DNA from: Oehlia diaphana
Taxonomy: Eukaryota > Glomeromycota > Glomeromycetes > Glomerales > Glomeraceae
NCBI GenBank assembly: GCA_003833135.1
Contig: QZLH01000707.1
Coordinates: forward strand, 1 to 64,000
Direction: 5' to 3'
Length of the DNA: 64,000 nt
In this document: in pieces, positions 22,550 to 32,490 of the stretch
Numbering within the stretch: position 1 is the stretch's first letter
How the letters are laid out: the number at the start of each line of letters is the position of its first letter
Position numbers and translations under genes: made by a program
Notes under the pieces: generated by a model
Database searches by the model: none
Seen by the model: only the letters and a program-made list of their open reading frames with translations
Told to the model about the DNA's origin: nothing

Positions 22550-23420
22550 GGTAAAGCTCTAAATGATTTAAATTAAACTTAGAAATTGATCTGAAATTGG
22601 CTTAAAATTTGATTCAATTTGATTTAGGTATTAGAACTGAAAAACTGGCAGTTCAGTTTAGTTTAATTTGATTTTTAAAAAAAATGCAAAAAATTGAATA
22701 ACTGGAGATCAAGTGATCATATAAAGTTGATCTATATATCATTGGATTTCTTATAATGAGACACGTTAAATGGTGGTAAAATTATGTCTCTAGTATCAAT
22801 AGATTATATGTTAGATCACACTAAATATTTTACAAAAAATTAGCATTAAAAAGCTATCTATCGATGCTAGAGACATGATCTTACTACCATTCGACTCGCC
22901 TCAATGAAACAAATCCAATAAGCCCTAATTTATCTTTATATGACTATTGGACAACGAATAAATGCATGTATTGGCATTTTAATTTAATGTTCAAAAATTT
23001 TTAAAAAATGTAAAATTTAACATTATTTACCATCTAATGATCATATATAGACGAATTAATATTCATTGGATTCATCTCATCGAGATGCATCAAATGATGG
23101 TAAGACTATATCTCTAGTATTAATAGATAGCTTTCTAATGCCAATTTTTTATAAAATATTTAGTGTGATTTAATTTGTGATCTATCAATGCTAAAGATAC
23201 GATTTTACCACCATTCAACGCATCTTATTACAAGGAATCCAATGATATATGGCTCAACTTTATACAATCGCTTAATCGCTGGTTATTTGATTTTTTACAT
23301 TTTTTTAAAAATTGGATTAAACTGAACTGAATTGCTAGTTTTTCAATTCAGTTCTTACAGATTTTGGTTCTAATTCAAACCATTTATAATCCAGACCAAA
23401 CTGATCCATTTGGAGCTTTA
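22550..23420. mobile_element. About 870-bp nested hairpin element
   Basis: Outer arms (AAAGCTC(T/C)AAATG near 22555 and near 23412 inverted), middle arms (AGTTCAGTTTA(G)TTTAAT and its complement) and inner arms (CATTGGATT...GAGAC...AATGGTGGTA) pair across a centre near 22990. Each inner arm is itself palindromic: 22750-22920 and 23070-23240 both contain the core in both orientations. Related to the hairpins at 5530 and 19180. Confidence 0.7.
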
Positions 23421-23674
23421 ATTATAGGGAGTGAGTCAAAATTCAGAAGCTTTATACAAGAAGAATAAATATTATTTTATTTTATTTTTTGTTATTATTA
23501 TTATTATATACAGTATGTAATAAAAATTATTGTATTTGATTGTGATGTAAGACTCAAATTCAATGAAATATTCATGGTATATGAAATAATCTTTTATTAG
23601 TTTGAAAAATAAAAAAAATTAATTAGTAAATTAAAAAGAGCCCAAAAAGTTAATTCTTTCATCAGATCTTGTAA

Positions 23675-23897
23675 TTTTATGTTAGTGTAATTTATTTATT
23701 TATTTTATGGATAGTAAGGATTAAGGAGGAATACAATGATAAACACAAAAAGCTATTCCAACGAATATAAAAGGTGACACTATATAACTTCGCCCACCAC
23801 AAAGAACCGAAGCCCAATGACGCGGTCCCTTATATAAAAGGAAACTATTTAAACCTCAACCAGGTCTAAATAGGAATGGTTTTTATGTTAGTGTAAT
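23675..23897 (-). mobile_element. SINE-like insertion with perfect 17-bp target duplication
   Basis: The 17-mer TTTTATGTTAGTGTAAT occurs at 23675-23691 and again at 23881-23897. Between them is a 189-bp segment, GC-richer than its flanks. Read on the minus strand, it starts ACCATTCCTATTTAG and ends in an (AAAT)n-type tail. A long target duplication plus an A-rich 3' tail is the mark of target-primed reverse transcription. A weak tRNA A-box-like word (TGGTTGA)GG lies near its 5' end and GGTTC about 54 bp on. No coding capacity, so a short SINE is the best reading. Confidence 0.65.
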
Positions 23898-23915
23898 ATA
23901 ATGCCAATGTGCCTC

Positions 23916-23923
23916 TCACGTGA
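23916..23923. promoter_or_regulatory. TCACGTGA E-box upstream of glutaredoxin
   Basis: Perfect palindrome 98 bp upstream of the glutaredoxin ATG and 18 bp from the SINE-like insertion's target duplication. Confidence 0.5.
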
Positions 23924-24020
23924 AATTTAATTGTAATTGTTGATCAAGTTTTACTTATAAAACGAACTTTTCTGTGATTTTTAATCACGGCTTGGTTTAT
24001 TGCTATACGAGAATATAACC

Positions 24021-24545
24021 ATGAGTCAAATAAAAGATCGAGTTGAAGTAAATATCTATAATACGAAATTTTTAAAATAACTTGTACGAATAAAATAATT
24101 CAAACTTTCTTCTTTTTAGAAACTTATTCAGACAAATCCTGTTATGATGTTTAGTAAAAGTTTTTGTCCATATTGTAAAAAAGCAAAAGCTACTTTGAAA
24201 GAACTTAACGTTGAACCTGGAATTTGCGAATTAGATGAAGATTGTAAGTGTTATGGGATTGTTATTATTTTGATACTTGTTATTAGATATTAAAATATGT
24301 ATCATAGCTGAAGGAAAAGCTATTCAAGATTATCTTAAGGAGAAAACTAGCCAAAATACCGTACCAAACATTTTTATCAAAGGTCAACACGTTGGAGGTA
24401 TATATATATATCAAAATTTCTTTTATCTTCTGTAAAAAAAAAATATTTTACTTTAATAATGTTATTGGCTTGGATTTTAGGGTGTGATGATCTTTTAGCT
24501 GCTAAAGACAATGGATCCCTTAGTAAAATGATTGCGGCTCTTTAA
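24021..24545 (+). CDS. Dithiol glutaredoxin (4 exons, 101 aa)
   Basis: Exons 24021-24047, 24120-24243, 24308-24397, 24481-24545. Active site FCPYC at Cys25-Cys28, the cis-proline stretch NTVPNIFIKGQHVGG, and the GSH-binding GGCDDL follow the classical class I glutaredoxin layout. It reduces protein-glutathione mixed disulfides using GSH; cytosolic, since no presequence is visible. Length is typical (about 100 aa). The CPYC motif separates it from the monothiol CGFS type that partners BolA proteins, so the BolA3 gene nearby is not an obvious functional pair. Confidence 0.95.
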
Positions 24546-24692
24546 ATTATTCAAAGCAATTTTTTTATCGTATAAATGATTCGCATACAATCAAATAAAC
24601 AAATTAACGGTTTTTTTAAATAAAATTTGTTATAACAATTCTTTATGATATAATTAATAATTTGTCCAATAATATTGATGTGCTACGTTTAT

Positions 24693-24727
<35 letters not shown>

Positions 24728-24740
24728 GAACTGCAACATT

Positions 24741-25086
24741 ATGTCTGAAACTCCAATTGATATAGTTATTAGTGGTCTTCAAACACAAATCTCTGAATTA
24801 AAAGAAATAATTTCTGGTAAACTAAATAACTAAATTAAATATAAATACGATATATCTATCTTATTAATCTTTTCCCTATATAGGATTAAATAATGATCAA
24901 AATACTTCGACAGCACAAACGGCACTAGCAGCACAAGTAAGATCTATAGAAAATGAACGCGATGCTTTACAAATTGAAAATTCTAAATTAAATTATCAGA
25001 TTACTCATCTGTTGCGTGCTTTAAATAAAAAAGATAATGAAATCTCTTTGCTTAGAAAGGATCTTAATAAATCAGGGTTCAAATGA
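24741..25086 (+). CDS. Small coiled-coil protein, unknown (2 exons, 92 aa)
   Basis: Exons 24741-24816 and 24884-25086. The protein starts MSETPIDIVISGLQTQISEL and is almost wholly predicted coiled coil, with heptad-like spacing in LAAQVRSIENERDALQIEN and ITHLLRALNKKDNEISLLR. No signal peptide, membrane segment or cysteine. The clean intron and codon structure argue that it is real. A 29-nt T-run precedes the start by about 15 bp. Possible roles are as a subunit of a tethering or cytoskeletal complex, but no family can be named. Confidence 0.7.
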
Positions 25087-25500
25087 ATTCACTCAATTTT
25101 TTTACTTTAAACCTAAATGTTTTATTAATTTTTGTAATTTACTGTTCAAGTGTATTAAAATAATTTACTGAAGATTATAATAGAAACATATGATTGAAAT
25201 GAATGTAATATGATAAGAATTTTCTTTTACATAATATAAGTACAAATTATTAGAATTATTTTTTTTTTTTTTTTCCTATCTAAATTAAATAAATCTATAT
25301 AAAAATATATAACGAAAAAACTTGAATTATGAAAATTATCAAAAATGTCCGAAATCATTCATCAAATATTATTTCTACAAAAAACTTTTTTTTTCATCCT
25401 TTCTGTCTGACCACCAAAAGTCCCTTTGGTCTGCTTGATATTTGTAGACAATATACCAAGAAATGCATCGCACTTATCATACTGTTACAAATATTTCTGA
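25087..25500. other. Convergent 3' intergenic region
   Basis: Between the 3' ends of the coiled-coil gene (plus) and SSO1 (minus). AT-rich with homopolymers; no gene seen. Confidence 0.5.
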
Positions 25501-27233
25501 TTATTTTTTTCTAATGAAAAAATAGTATACTAATGCGGCTACTACTGCTAAGAGAACGATTGTAATAAAGAGGCAATACCATTTTTTCTAAATAAAAATA
25601 AGAATTAGCAAGCATTCAAAGATTTTAAATGTAAATATATAATCAAACTTACTCTTCTTGCAGCTTTTGCACTCTCTAAAGCCTTCTCTACATGAACAAC
25701 ACCTTGCTCCATATTTGTTTGAACTTGAGTTGCATGTTCTTCGATTTGAGTTACCGTTGTATCTTGAGCTTCAACAAGAATTTGCATTTCTTGGAAGAGA
25801 TTTGCAAGTTCCTAAAATTTTAACTCGATAAGTAAAAAAAAGAAAAAAATATTCTCATTACTAGTTTAGAAAAATCTAACTTACTTCGATGGTTCTTTCA
25901 ATCTTTTTGATATCATCGTGTCGTTTTTGTACTTCTTGTAAAGCATCTTTTGCTGCACCATACCTTGTAGAGTTCATGAGCTATCAAATCATTAAAATAA
26001 GAGATTATTCTAAATTAAGTAAATAAATATTATAGTGAAAAAATTTAATATATAAACTAACCGATTGAGCGAAAATTTGTCCTCCATCATCATTATCTAA
26101 TGCTTCATCAATTTCTTCTTGTGAAGCGCTGGGTTTAACTATTATTAAATTAATTGTTAATTGGTATTTTCTAATTAACCATTGCTATTTTAATTCACAT
26201 ATAATTCACTTATCAAATCTCGTATAACATACCAATTTTATATTGTCTTTCCATGCGATCTCTATATTTCTGACGATTTTGAAACTCAACTTTTTGATAT
26301 TCTTGTAAGGTATCCATAAATTTTTGACGTAGATTAGCTGTCTAAAATACAAAGAAATTCATTTAAATCGCTATAAATATAAACTTATGAAATAATATAA
26401 TTATTTATTAATATAACACCTGTGGTTTCCGAACTGTAAGATCCCCAGGATTTACTTTTAGATTCGAAACCTCTATTTTTTTGATTCTATCTTTTACTTG
26501 GACAAGAAGTTGACGTGTTTCGGAAACAATTGAATCAAGCTGGCGTTTATTGGCTTCATCCTCATTAATAACGCCCAAGGAGCGTGAATGTAATTCATCA
26601 ACACGGTTAATGTTGTCTTTTATTTGACGAATCACATCTGAAATTGACGAAACCTGAATAAGAAATAATTCAATAACGTTAGATATTATTATAACAACCG
26701 AGAAATTATAAAGAGATTTGATATAAACACTGAATCTTTTAAAAAAGAAATCGACGGAATTCACCAAGTGTCAAGACACCTAGAAACTCTGTGATTGACT
26801 TGTTCTCTTGCTATTTATTCTTCTTAATTGAATTTTTTAAATAAAGTACCTCCTGAAAAAAAGCATTCAAATTTGATATATCGGAATTGACTTGAGTCAT
26901 TTCGATATTCTGTTGAGAATAACCAACATTTGGCTGATTATATTGTTGATTATAATTTTGTTGCTGTTGACCATAATTTGTATACGCTGGTTGACCATAA
27001 CCTTGTTGCTGTCCGTATTGCTGTTCATATTGTTGTCCGTATTGATGCCCGTATTGTTGCTGTTGCTGTTGACCATATGATTGTTGTGGATACCCTCCTT
27101 GATTACCGTAATAACCCTGCCCCCCCTGTTAAATAATTAATAGTAAGTTCCGAGACCATTTATATAATATTATAGATGAGTAAATAAACAGACAAAAAGT
27201 TACCGCATAGTCACCACCGTAACCTTTGCTCAT
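25501..27233 (-). CDS. SSO1: Plasma-membrane t-SNARE syntaxin, Sso1-like (8 exons, 355 aa)
   Basis: Exons: 27233-27204, 27125-26850, 26653-26420, 26341-26233, 26138-26062, 25980-25885, 25811-25653, 25587-25501. Residues about 11-85 are a Gly/Tyr/Gln-rich low-complexity segment (for example GGYPQQSYGQQQQQQYG), then an Habc three-helix domain (about 100-220), the SNARE motif (about 262-322, including LVEAQDTTVTQIEEHA) and one C-terminal membrane helix (YCLFITIVLLAVVAALVYYF) ending IRKK. It acts with Sec9 and Snc-type SNAREs in exocytosis at the plasma membrane. The prion-like N-terminus is longer than in yeast Sso1 (about 290 aa). Confidence 0.93.
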
Positions 27234-27614
27234 TTTAAATAAGAATAATACAAAAGTAAAAGGTTAAAGTCGGCTTATTACAAAGTTTCAAAGTCAGGAA
27301 AAAGGAAAGAAGATGAAAAGAGTGAGAATATATGTCCAGGAAATTAACAATATAACGGATAATAAATTAATAATTTGATCAAGAATTATTTATCATTGTC
27401 TGACGTTACTCGTTATGCGACCAAATACAGTTACTCGATAGAGATTATGATTCTGGTTTATAATTTAATATACCTGCATAAATTAAGGAGCGGGCGGAGT
27501 ATTTTTATAAACAAGATGATCGACGATTTTCTATATTTGTAAAACGTGTTATATATACAAATTTATAAATAGGAAAAGAATATTACACTTAGCCCCATTT
27601 ATTTTCTTTTGATC
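27234..27614. promoter_or_regulatory. Divergent promoter SSO1 / ERV41
   Basis: 381 bp between two outward-facing secretory-pathway genes. No E-box palindrome; contains a GC-richer patch gagcgggcggag (about 27487). Co-regulation is an inference from layout only. Confidence 0.4.
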
Positions 27615-29243
27615 ATGCTTTCCCGAATTTTGAAAAAGGCAATTGTGTTTGATGCATTTCCGAAGGTTGACGCTGATTGTCAACATCGAAGTCCACAAGG
27701 CGGTCTTGTAACAATCATTGTATCAATATGTTTATGGTTTTTGATTGTTAGTGAATTTAGTGAGTACTGGTATCTTAACCAAAAATACGAATTCATAGTA
27801 GATCAAAATATAAATCACAAATTACAGATTAATGTTGATATTACAGTAAATACTCCATGCGATTGTAAGTTGTAAATATTTATCTAATGTTGATTCAGTA
27901 CATTTCACAAACCTAATTTGAAATCGATATGGTATGTTTTGATAGATTTGACAGTAGATGTGATAGATGCAGCTGGAGAAGGGCTGCACATGACACACGA
28001 ACTTCGAAAAATATCGGTATATAAATATCTTGAATTACGAATTGAGTGGTTCATTATTTAAAATCTGCTAAATAAATTTTTTAGACAACATTTGAAGTAA
28101 GATCCGCGCATCTATTAGGGTATCTCTATTTTTATTACTATGTTACTACTATATTATACATTTAGCTAACTAAATAATTTTCAACGGCCAGCGATGATGA
28201 TGATGATGATTCAAGATTAAATGTTAAACAAGTAGTTATGGCTGCTAACTCAAACACTGACTCATTTTCTCCGAATAATGATGTCACTGGTAATTACTAA
28301 ATTTATGTATATTTTATTCGATCCATCACTATTATATTATAAACAATTTTTTTTATCACTTAAACAGAAAATACGCAAACAGCATGCAGGATTTTCGGAA
28401 AATTTGATGTCAACAAAGTCACAGGTAATTTACATATTACAGCACTTGGCCATGGATATGGCTTCTATAATACTGCTGTTGAACGTAAGTAAATTAAATT
28501 TAAAAATTAGATTCTTTATCGAATTAACCAGATAGCTGATTTAATTTAATCATTTTTAAAGTATTGAATTTCACACATAGAATTGATGAATTCTCGTTTG
28601 GAACTCATTATCCGCGTCTTGTAAATCCGCTCGACAATAGTGTAGAAATTGCCGAAGCTCGTATGTTCTTATTATATTTTAAATAGTCGTGACAAATAAC
28701 CTAAGTTAAAAATTTTTTTAATTTTAGACAAGGAAGCCTTTCTGTATTTTTTATCAATTGTGAGTTGATTTGAAATTTTTATCATAACTTATATTTTTCC
28801 ATAATATCTTGGAATTTATTTATAATAATATGGGAATTTATTTGTATTATTATATTATTACTATTATTTATTTATTATTATTATATTAGGTTCCAACAAC
28901 ATATATAGATAATAATAACCATGTCTTGTTAACTAATCAATATTCAGTAACGGATTATTCTCGCGTAATTGAAGGAAGAACCGGTATCCCAGGTATAAAG
29001 ATTTAGGTGAAATGTTTTCTGGAAATTATTTTGTTTCTAATTTCACATGTACAATTTAATTTAATAGGTATATTCTTCAAATATGATATTGAGCCAATTT
29101 CCGTACGAATCGCTGAAAATGGCGGGAGTTTTTTTACATTTTTGGTTAGATTAAGTGGACTCGTAGGTGGTATATGGGTAACAGCAGGGTTTGCATTGAA
29201 AATCGTAAATCGTATCTGGTCATCATTGCAAAAGTATCTCTGA
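27615..29243 (+). CDS. ERV41: COPII cargo receptor subunit Erv41/ERGIC2 (9 exons, 326 aa)
   Basis: Exons 27615-27864, 27946-28016, 28085-28119, 28192-28289, 28368-28484, 28562-28660, 28728-28759, 28890-28992, 29068-29243. Family motifs: FDAFPKVDADC near the N-terminus, a membrane helix at residues about 30-50, INVDITVNTPCDYL, TACRIFGKFDVNKVTGNLHI, FTHRIDEFSFG, NPLDNS, GIFFKYDIEPI and a C-terminal helix with RLSGLVGGIW. With Erv46 it cycles between ER and Golgi and retrieves or exports cargo. The fourth exon opens with six Asp codons (GAT repeats). Only short exons of 32 and 35 nt needed care; all join in frame. Confidence 0.9.
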
Positions 29244-29413
29244 CAATAATGGATCTCAGAAATTATACAGAGAATAATACCTTAATTGTTCTAATCTGTT
29301 CTCTTTATTTGAGAATAATTAATCGTAATTTGTACATAAATAACTGTATCTTGTCTAGACTAATAAAGTTTAATGATATTCATTATTACGAAAGACCCTT
29401 CACAGAAGTTGGT

Positions 29414-29905
29414 TTAATCCGCTGAAGTTTTTAGCTAAGACATAAAAAGAAAGAATTATTAGAAGTCAAAAAAAAAAAAAAAAAAAATCACCTTAAATAG
29501 TTACCCGTACTCCGTGCATTTTCTTAATATCATCTTGTAATAAATCATTAACTAGACGGTGTTGTTTGATCACAGAGAGTCCCTTAAATGCCTTTGAAGA
29601 AATTTCGATCGCGTACATTGATCCACACCCTCCTTATAAAAAAAAACATGAGTGAAATATATATAGAGCATAAAAAAAATAATTATAAATAATTCACCTG
29701 AAATATCTTCCACCTGTAACTTAGTGGGTTGAAATTTCGAATGCAATTTGTCATAAAGATATTTTTCTCCTTCAGTCAATTGAGAGCTAGAAGCATCATC
29801 ATTGAAACATCGAATTATTCTTGTTTGAATATTTTGTGTTATTCGACGTTGGTTAAATTTTCTGAAGTTTCGCTGAAAAATCGTGCGTTTCAAAATATTA
29901 GACAT
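29414..29905 (-). CDS. BOL3: Mitochondrial BolA-like protein, BolA3 type (3 exons, 118 aa)
   Basis: Exons: 29905-29698, 29632-29505, 29434-29414. The N-terminus (MSNILKRTIFQRNFRKFNQR) is Arg-rich with no acidic residue, a likely mitochondrial presequence. Then LTEGEKYLYDKL, VEDISGGCGSMYAIEI (with the conserved Cys), IKQHRLVNDLL and KKMHGVR. The last exon adds LKTSAD, as in other BolA3 proteins; without that splice the frame would end HGVRVTI. BolA3 works with Nfu-type factors to deliver 4Fe-4S clusters to lipoate and respiratory enzymes. Confidence 0.88.
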
Positions 29906-30014
29906 TTGTTGAAAGTTGGGACTGTAGATCATTTATTTATCGATTTAACATGCATGCCTTTCCACGTGCGCTTAGTGTAGATCGAACCTCCGTTCTAACT
30001 GACGAGAAAAAGTC
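29906..30014. promoter_or_regulatory. 109-bp divergent promoter BOL3 / NIP30 with CACGTG
   Basis: Very short shared upstream region. A CACGTG core lies at 29963-29968, near the middle, next to the GC-rich cgtgcgctt. Confidence 0.5.
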
Positions 30015-31131
30015 ATGGAAAATAAATTTGTTTCTTCAAAGGAATTAGAAGAAGCTAGACTTAAAAGACAGGAAGAATGGAAGAAAGCTTTTGAAAGGAT
30101 AGGCGAAAGTTCTGTCACATTGTTTTTTTTTCGGAAAAAAATCGTGAAACCTTTACTGTTGAACTTACTAATTTTAGGATATTATTATATTAGAGCCTCC
30201 TCCTATTGAAGAGGAGTATGATCCTCGAACATTATATGAAAGACTACAAGAACAAAAATTAAAGAAGGAAGAAGCATTTCAGGAAATGACTAGATTTAGT
30301 ATGTGATAATTTATTTAATATTTGTTTATTTATGTGGACTTACTTTGGGATAAAATTGAAACGATTAAACAATATTAGGTAATCTAATTCACAGATTGGA
30401 TGAAGATGAAATAGAATTCTTAGCAACATTAGAAAGTGAAGAACGTGTTAAAGAATTGGAAAAAATGAAGAGAGATGAAGAAGAAGTTGAAAAATTTAGG
30501 CGGTTCGTATTCATATAGTATATCATTTCTTTGTTTTCCTCTTTTGTTAAAAAAAAAAATCTATCATTGTATATCTCAAAAAGATTCTTGGTATTCAATG
30601 ATTAGAGCTGCGGCTGAAGCCGATAAGGCTGCAACTTCGAAGCTCATTATACAGCATGAGCCCGTTCCATCATCGGTAAAAGTAAATACTTTAAAACACG
30701 ACTCACAACGAATGATATTAGCGAATGCTGTGAAAAAAACCGTCAAACCAACACGTAAAAAATCATTACCAGTAACCATTAAGCAAGGACCATCATCACC
30801 ACAATCACCAACAATTGGGCAGGAACCATCATCACCTAATATCAAGAAGGAACAAACATCTCCAATTATTAAACGAGAACCACATGATTCTGATGAACAA
30901 GGAAGAGAAAACAAGCGAATTAAAATTGAAAATTTTAATGATTCTTTATCATCAAAACAAAAAGAAATTTCCGAGAGCTCAAATGAAAATCAATCGCCGT
31001 CAAAATTGAATTTTTCCAAGTCCAAATATAATGAAAAAAGTGTTATTGAAGAGAATGAAACGACTAATAATAGTAATCCTTTATCATCATTGTTGGTATA
31101 TAATGATAATAGTAGCGATGAAGACGCTTAA
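30015..31131 (+). CDS. NIP30/FAM192A (PSME3IP1) homologue (4 exons, about 289 aa)
   Basis: Exons 30015 to about 30113, about 30178-30298, 30379-30502, 30606-31131. The N-terminal domain matches the NIP30 family: FVSSKELEEARLKRQEEW, EEEYDPRTLYERLQEQKLKK and HRLDEDEIEFLATLE. In animals the protein binds the PA28-gamma proteasome activator and is nuclear. The tail (about residues 150-289) is disordered, with three SSP/TSP repeats and Lys-Glu motifs (NIKKE, IIKRE) of the SUMO-consensus type. The first junction is uncertain: donor gtcaca with acceptor at 30177 or donor gttctg with acceptor at 30193 both keep the frame. Confidence 0.82.
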
Positions 31132-31325
31132 TAAAATAAAGTTTGGTGTATATAAATGCCGGAGATTTCACCCGGAACTTTTGTCGAATGTCACCCAAAT
31201 AACCGTATGACATTTTATGACGTTATAAGGCGCTAAACTTTAGCCCTTTTGATCTATTTAAAGAGCTTTTAAACTTTTCCTCCCCCTCCCCTTCCGTTAA
31301 TTAAAGAAAATTTAATATTAAAAAT

Positions 31326-31796
31326 ATGTCTAAATATTATCTTGGATATTTATATTTGTTGTGTATACTCGTTTTTATCTTGATAAAAACCTGTAATGCA
31401 ACAGGTTAGTAAACTTTGATTTAAATTTTGTGAGGGATTTTTTTTTTTATTAAATTAATAACAAATATGTAGACAATCAATGCGTAATTTGTACGTTAAG
31501 TATTCCAACGTGCGATCCTCCTTGTAAAAATGGAAAATGTATCGTAACAAAGCAAGATTGTTACTCATGTTCAAAAGCATATTGCCAATCTGACCGTAAA
31601 TATTAATCCGACCGTAAATATTTTTCACTTTTTATTAATATTTATAAATACCTTACTTTAATTAAAAATAGAATGCATCAAGTGCTTTACCTATCCAATT
31701 TGCCCTAAATGTGCTAATGATGAAACATGTGTTATAGTAGAACCCGATTGTCATTCATGTGGATCCGCGTATTGCGTTAAAAAAGCAACCAACTAA
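31326..31796 (+). CDS. Small secreted cysteine-rich protein, Opy2-like modules (3 exons, 108 aa)
   Basis: Exons 31326-31404, 31473-31595, 31672-31796. Residues 1-25 form a signal peptide or anchor (YLYLLCILVFILIKTCNA). Exons 2 and 3 each encode one 8-cysteine module, CVIC...C...C....C......DCYSCSKAYC and CIKC.....C..C.....C......DCHSCGSAYC, the pattern of the extracellular N-terminal domain of the yeast membrane anchor Opy2. Unlike Opy2 there is no membrane helix after the modules, so the protein is probably secreted. Secreted Cys-rich proteins of this size in symbiotic fungi are candidate effectors or wall proteins; which applies here is unknown. Confidence 0.75.
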
Positions 31797-32490
31797 CTCT
31801 ATCATCTAATCCTCTACTTGTAAAGTAACTCAACATTAACATTTAATCAGCCAGAATTACGATTGAATCTTATCTGAAATGTAAAATAGAAATTGACTTA
31901 TAAGTCGCTAGTCAAGTTATTTTTATATAATGAAAATCCAAATGGGTTTTTTTATTTAAAAATTATTTACAAAGAAATAAAGTCAAAGTAATCAAGAAGC
32001 TAAAAAATATAAAAAACAAATTGAAAAAAACAAAGTTTCTCAAAGTGAATACTATTTAATGTACTGGCTAGTGACTACTGACTATTAACTAAAAATAATA
32101 AACCTTTGCCATTTTTATAATATATATAGTATATACTTTTAATACTTTTAATTGTGAATAAAAGTTCAAATAATAGATAAAAACCTAGGCAAGGAAAATG
32201 CTTGGGAGAAATGTTAAAAAAAAAGAAAGATGCAAAAAAAAAAAAAAAAAATTTACAAGAAAATATGAATTGAATCGATACGAAAATAAGTAATTTTTTA
32301 CAAGAAATTCGTTTTCCCCGTCATCCCCTTTTCTTAAATATTTACACTAATTATAAGTAAAAATCATCAATTTGAGAACTTTAAATAAAATACTTAAATA
32401 TTTTATAAGATATTTAATAAAATAATTATTATTCATTTAATTCATTAATATAAACAGATCTTTTTTTTCTTCATCAAGGCACATTATAAT
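31797..32490. other. Convergent 3' intergenic region
   Basis: AT-rich DNA between the cysteine-rich protein gene (plus) and the grainyhead gene (minus); contains A-runs (for example about 32232-32250). No gene seen. Confidence 0.5.

Noticed and set aside
29485..29505. BolA3 ending without the last intron (HGVRVTI)
   Set aside because: Splicing to the 21-nt last exon gives HGVRLKTSAD, which fits the family better; kept only as an alternative.
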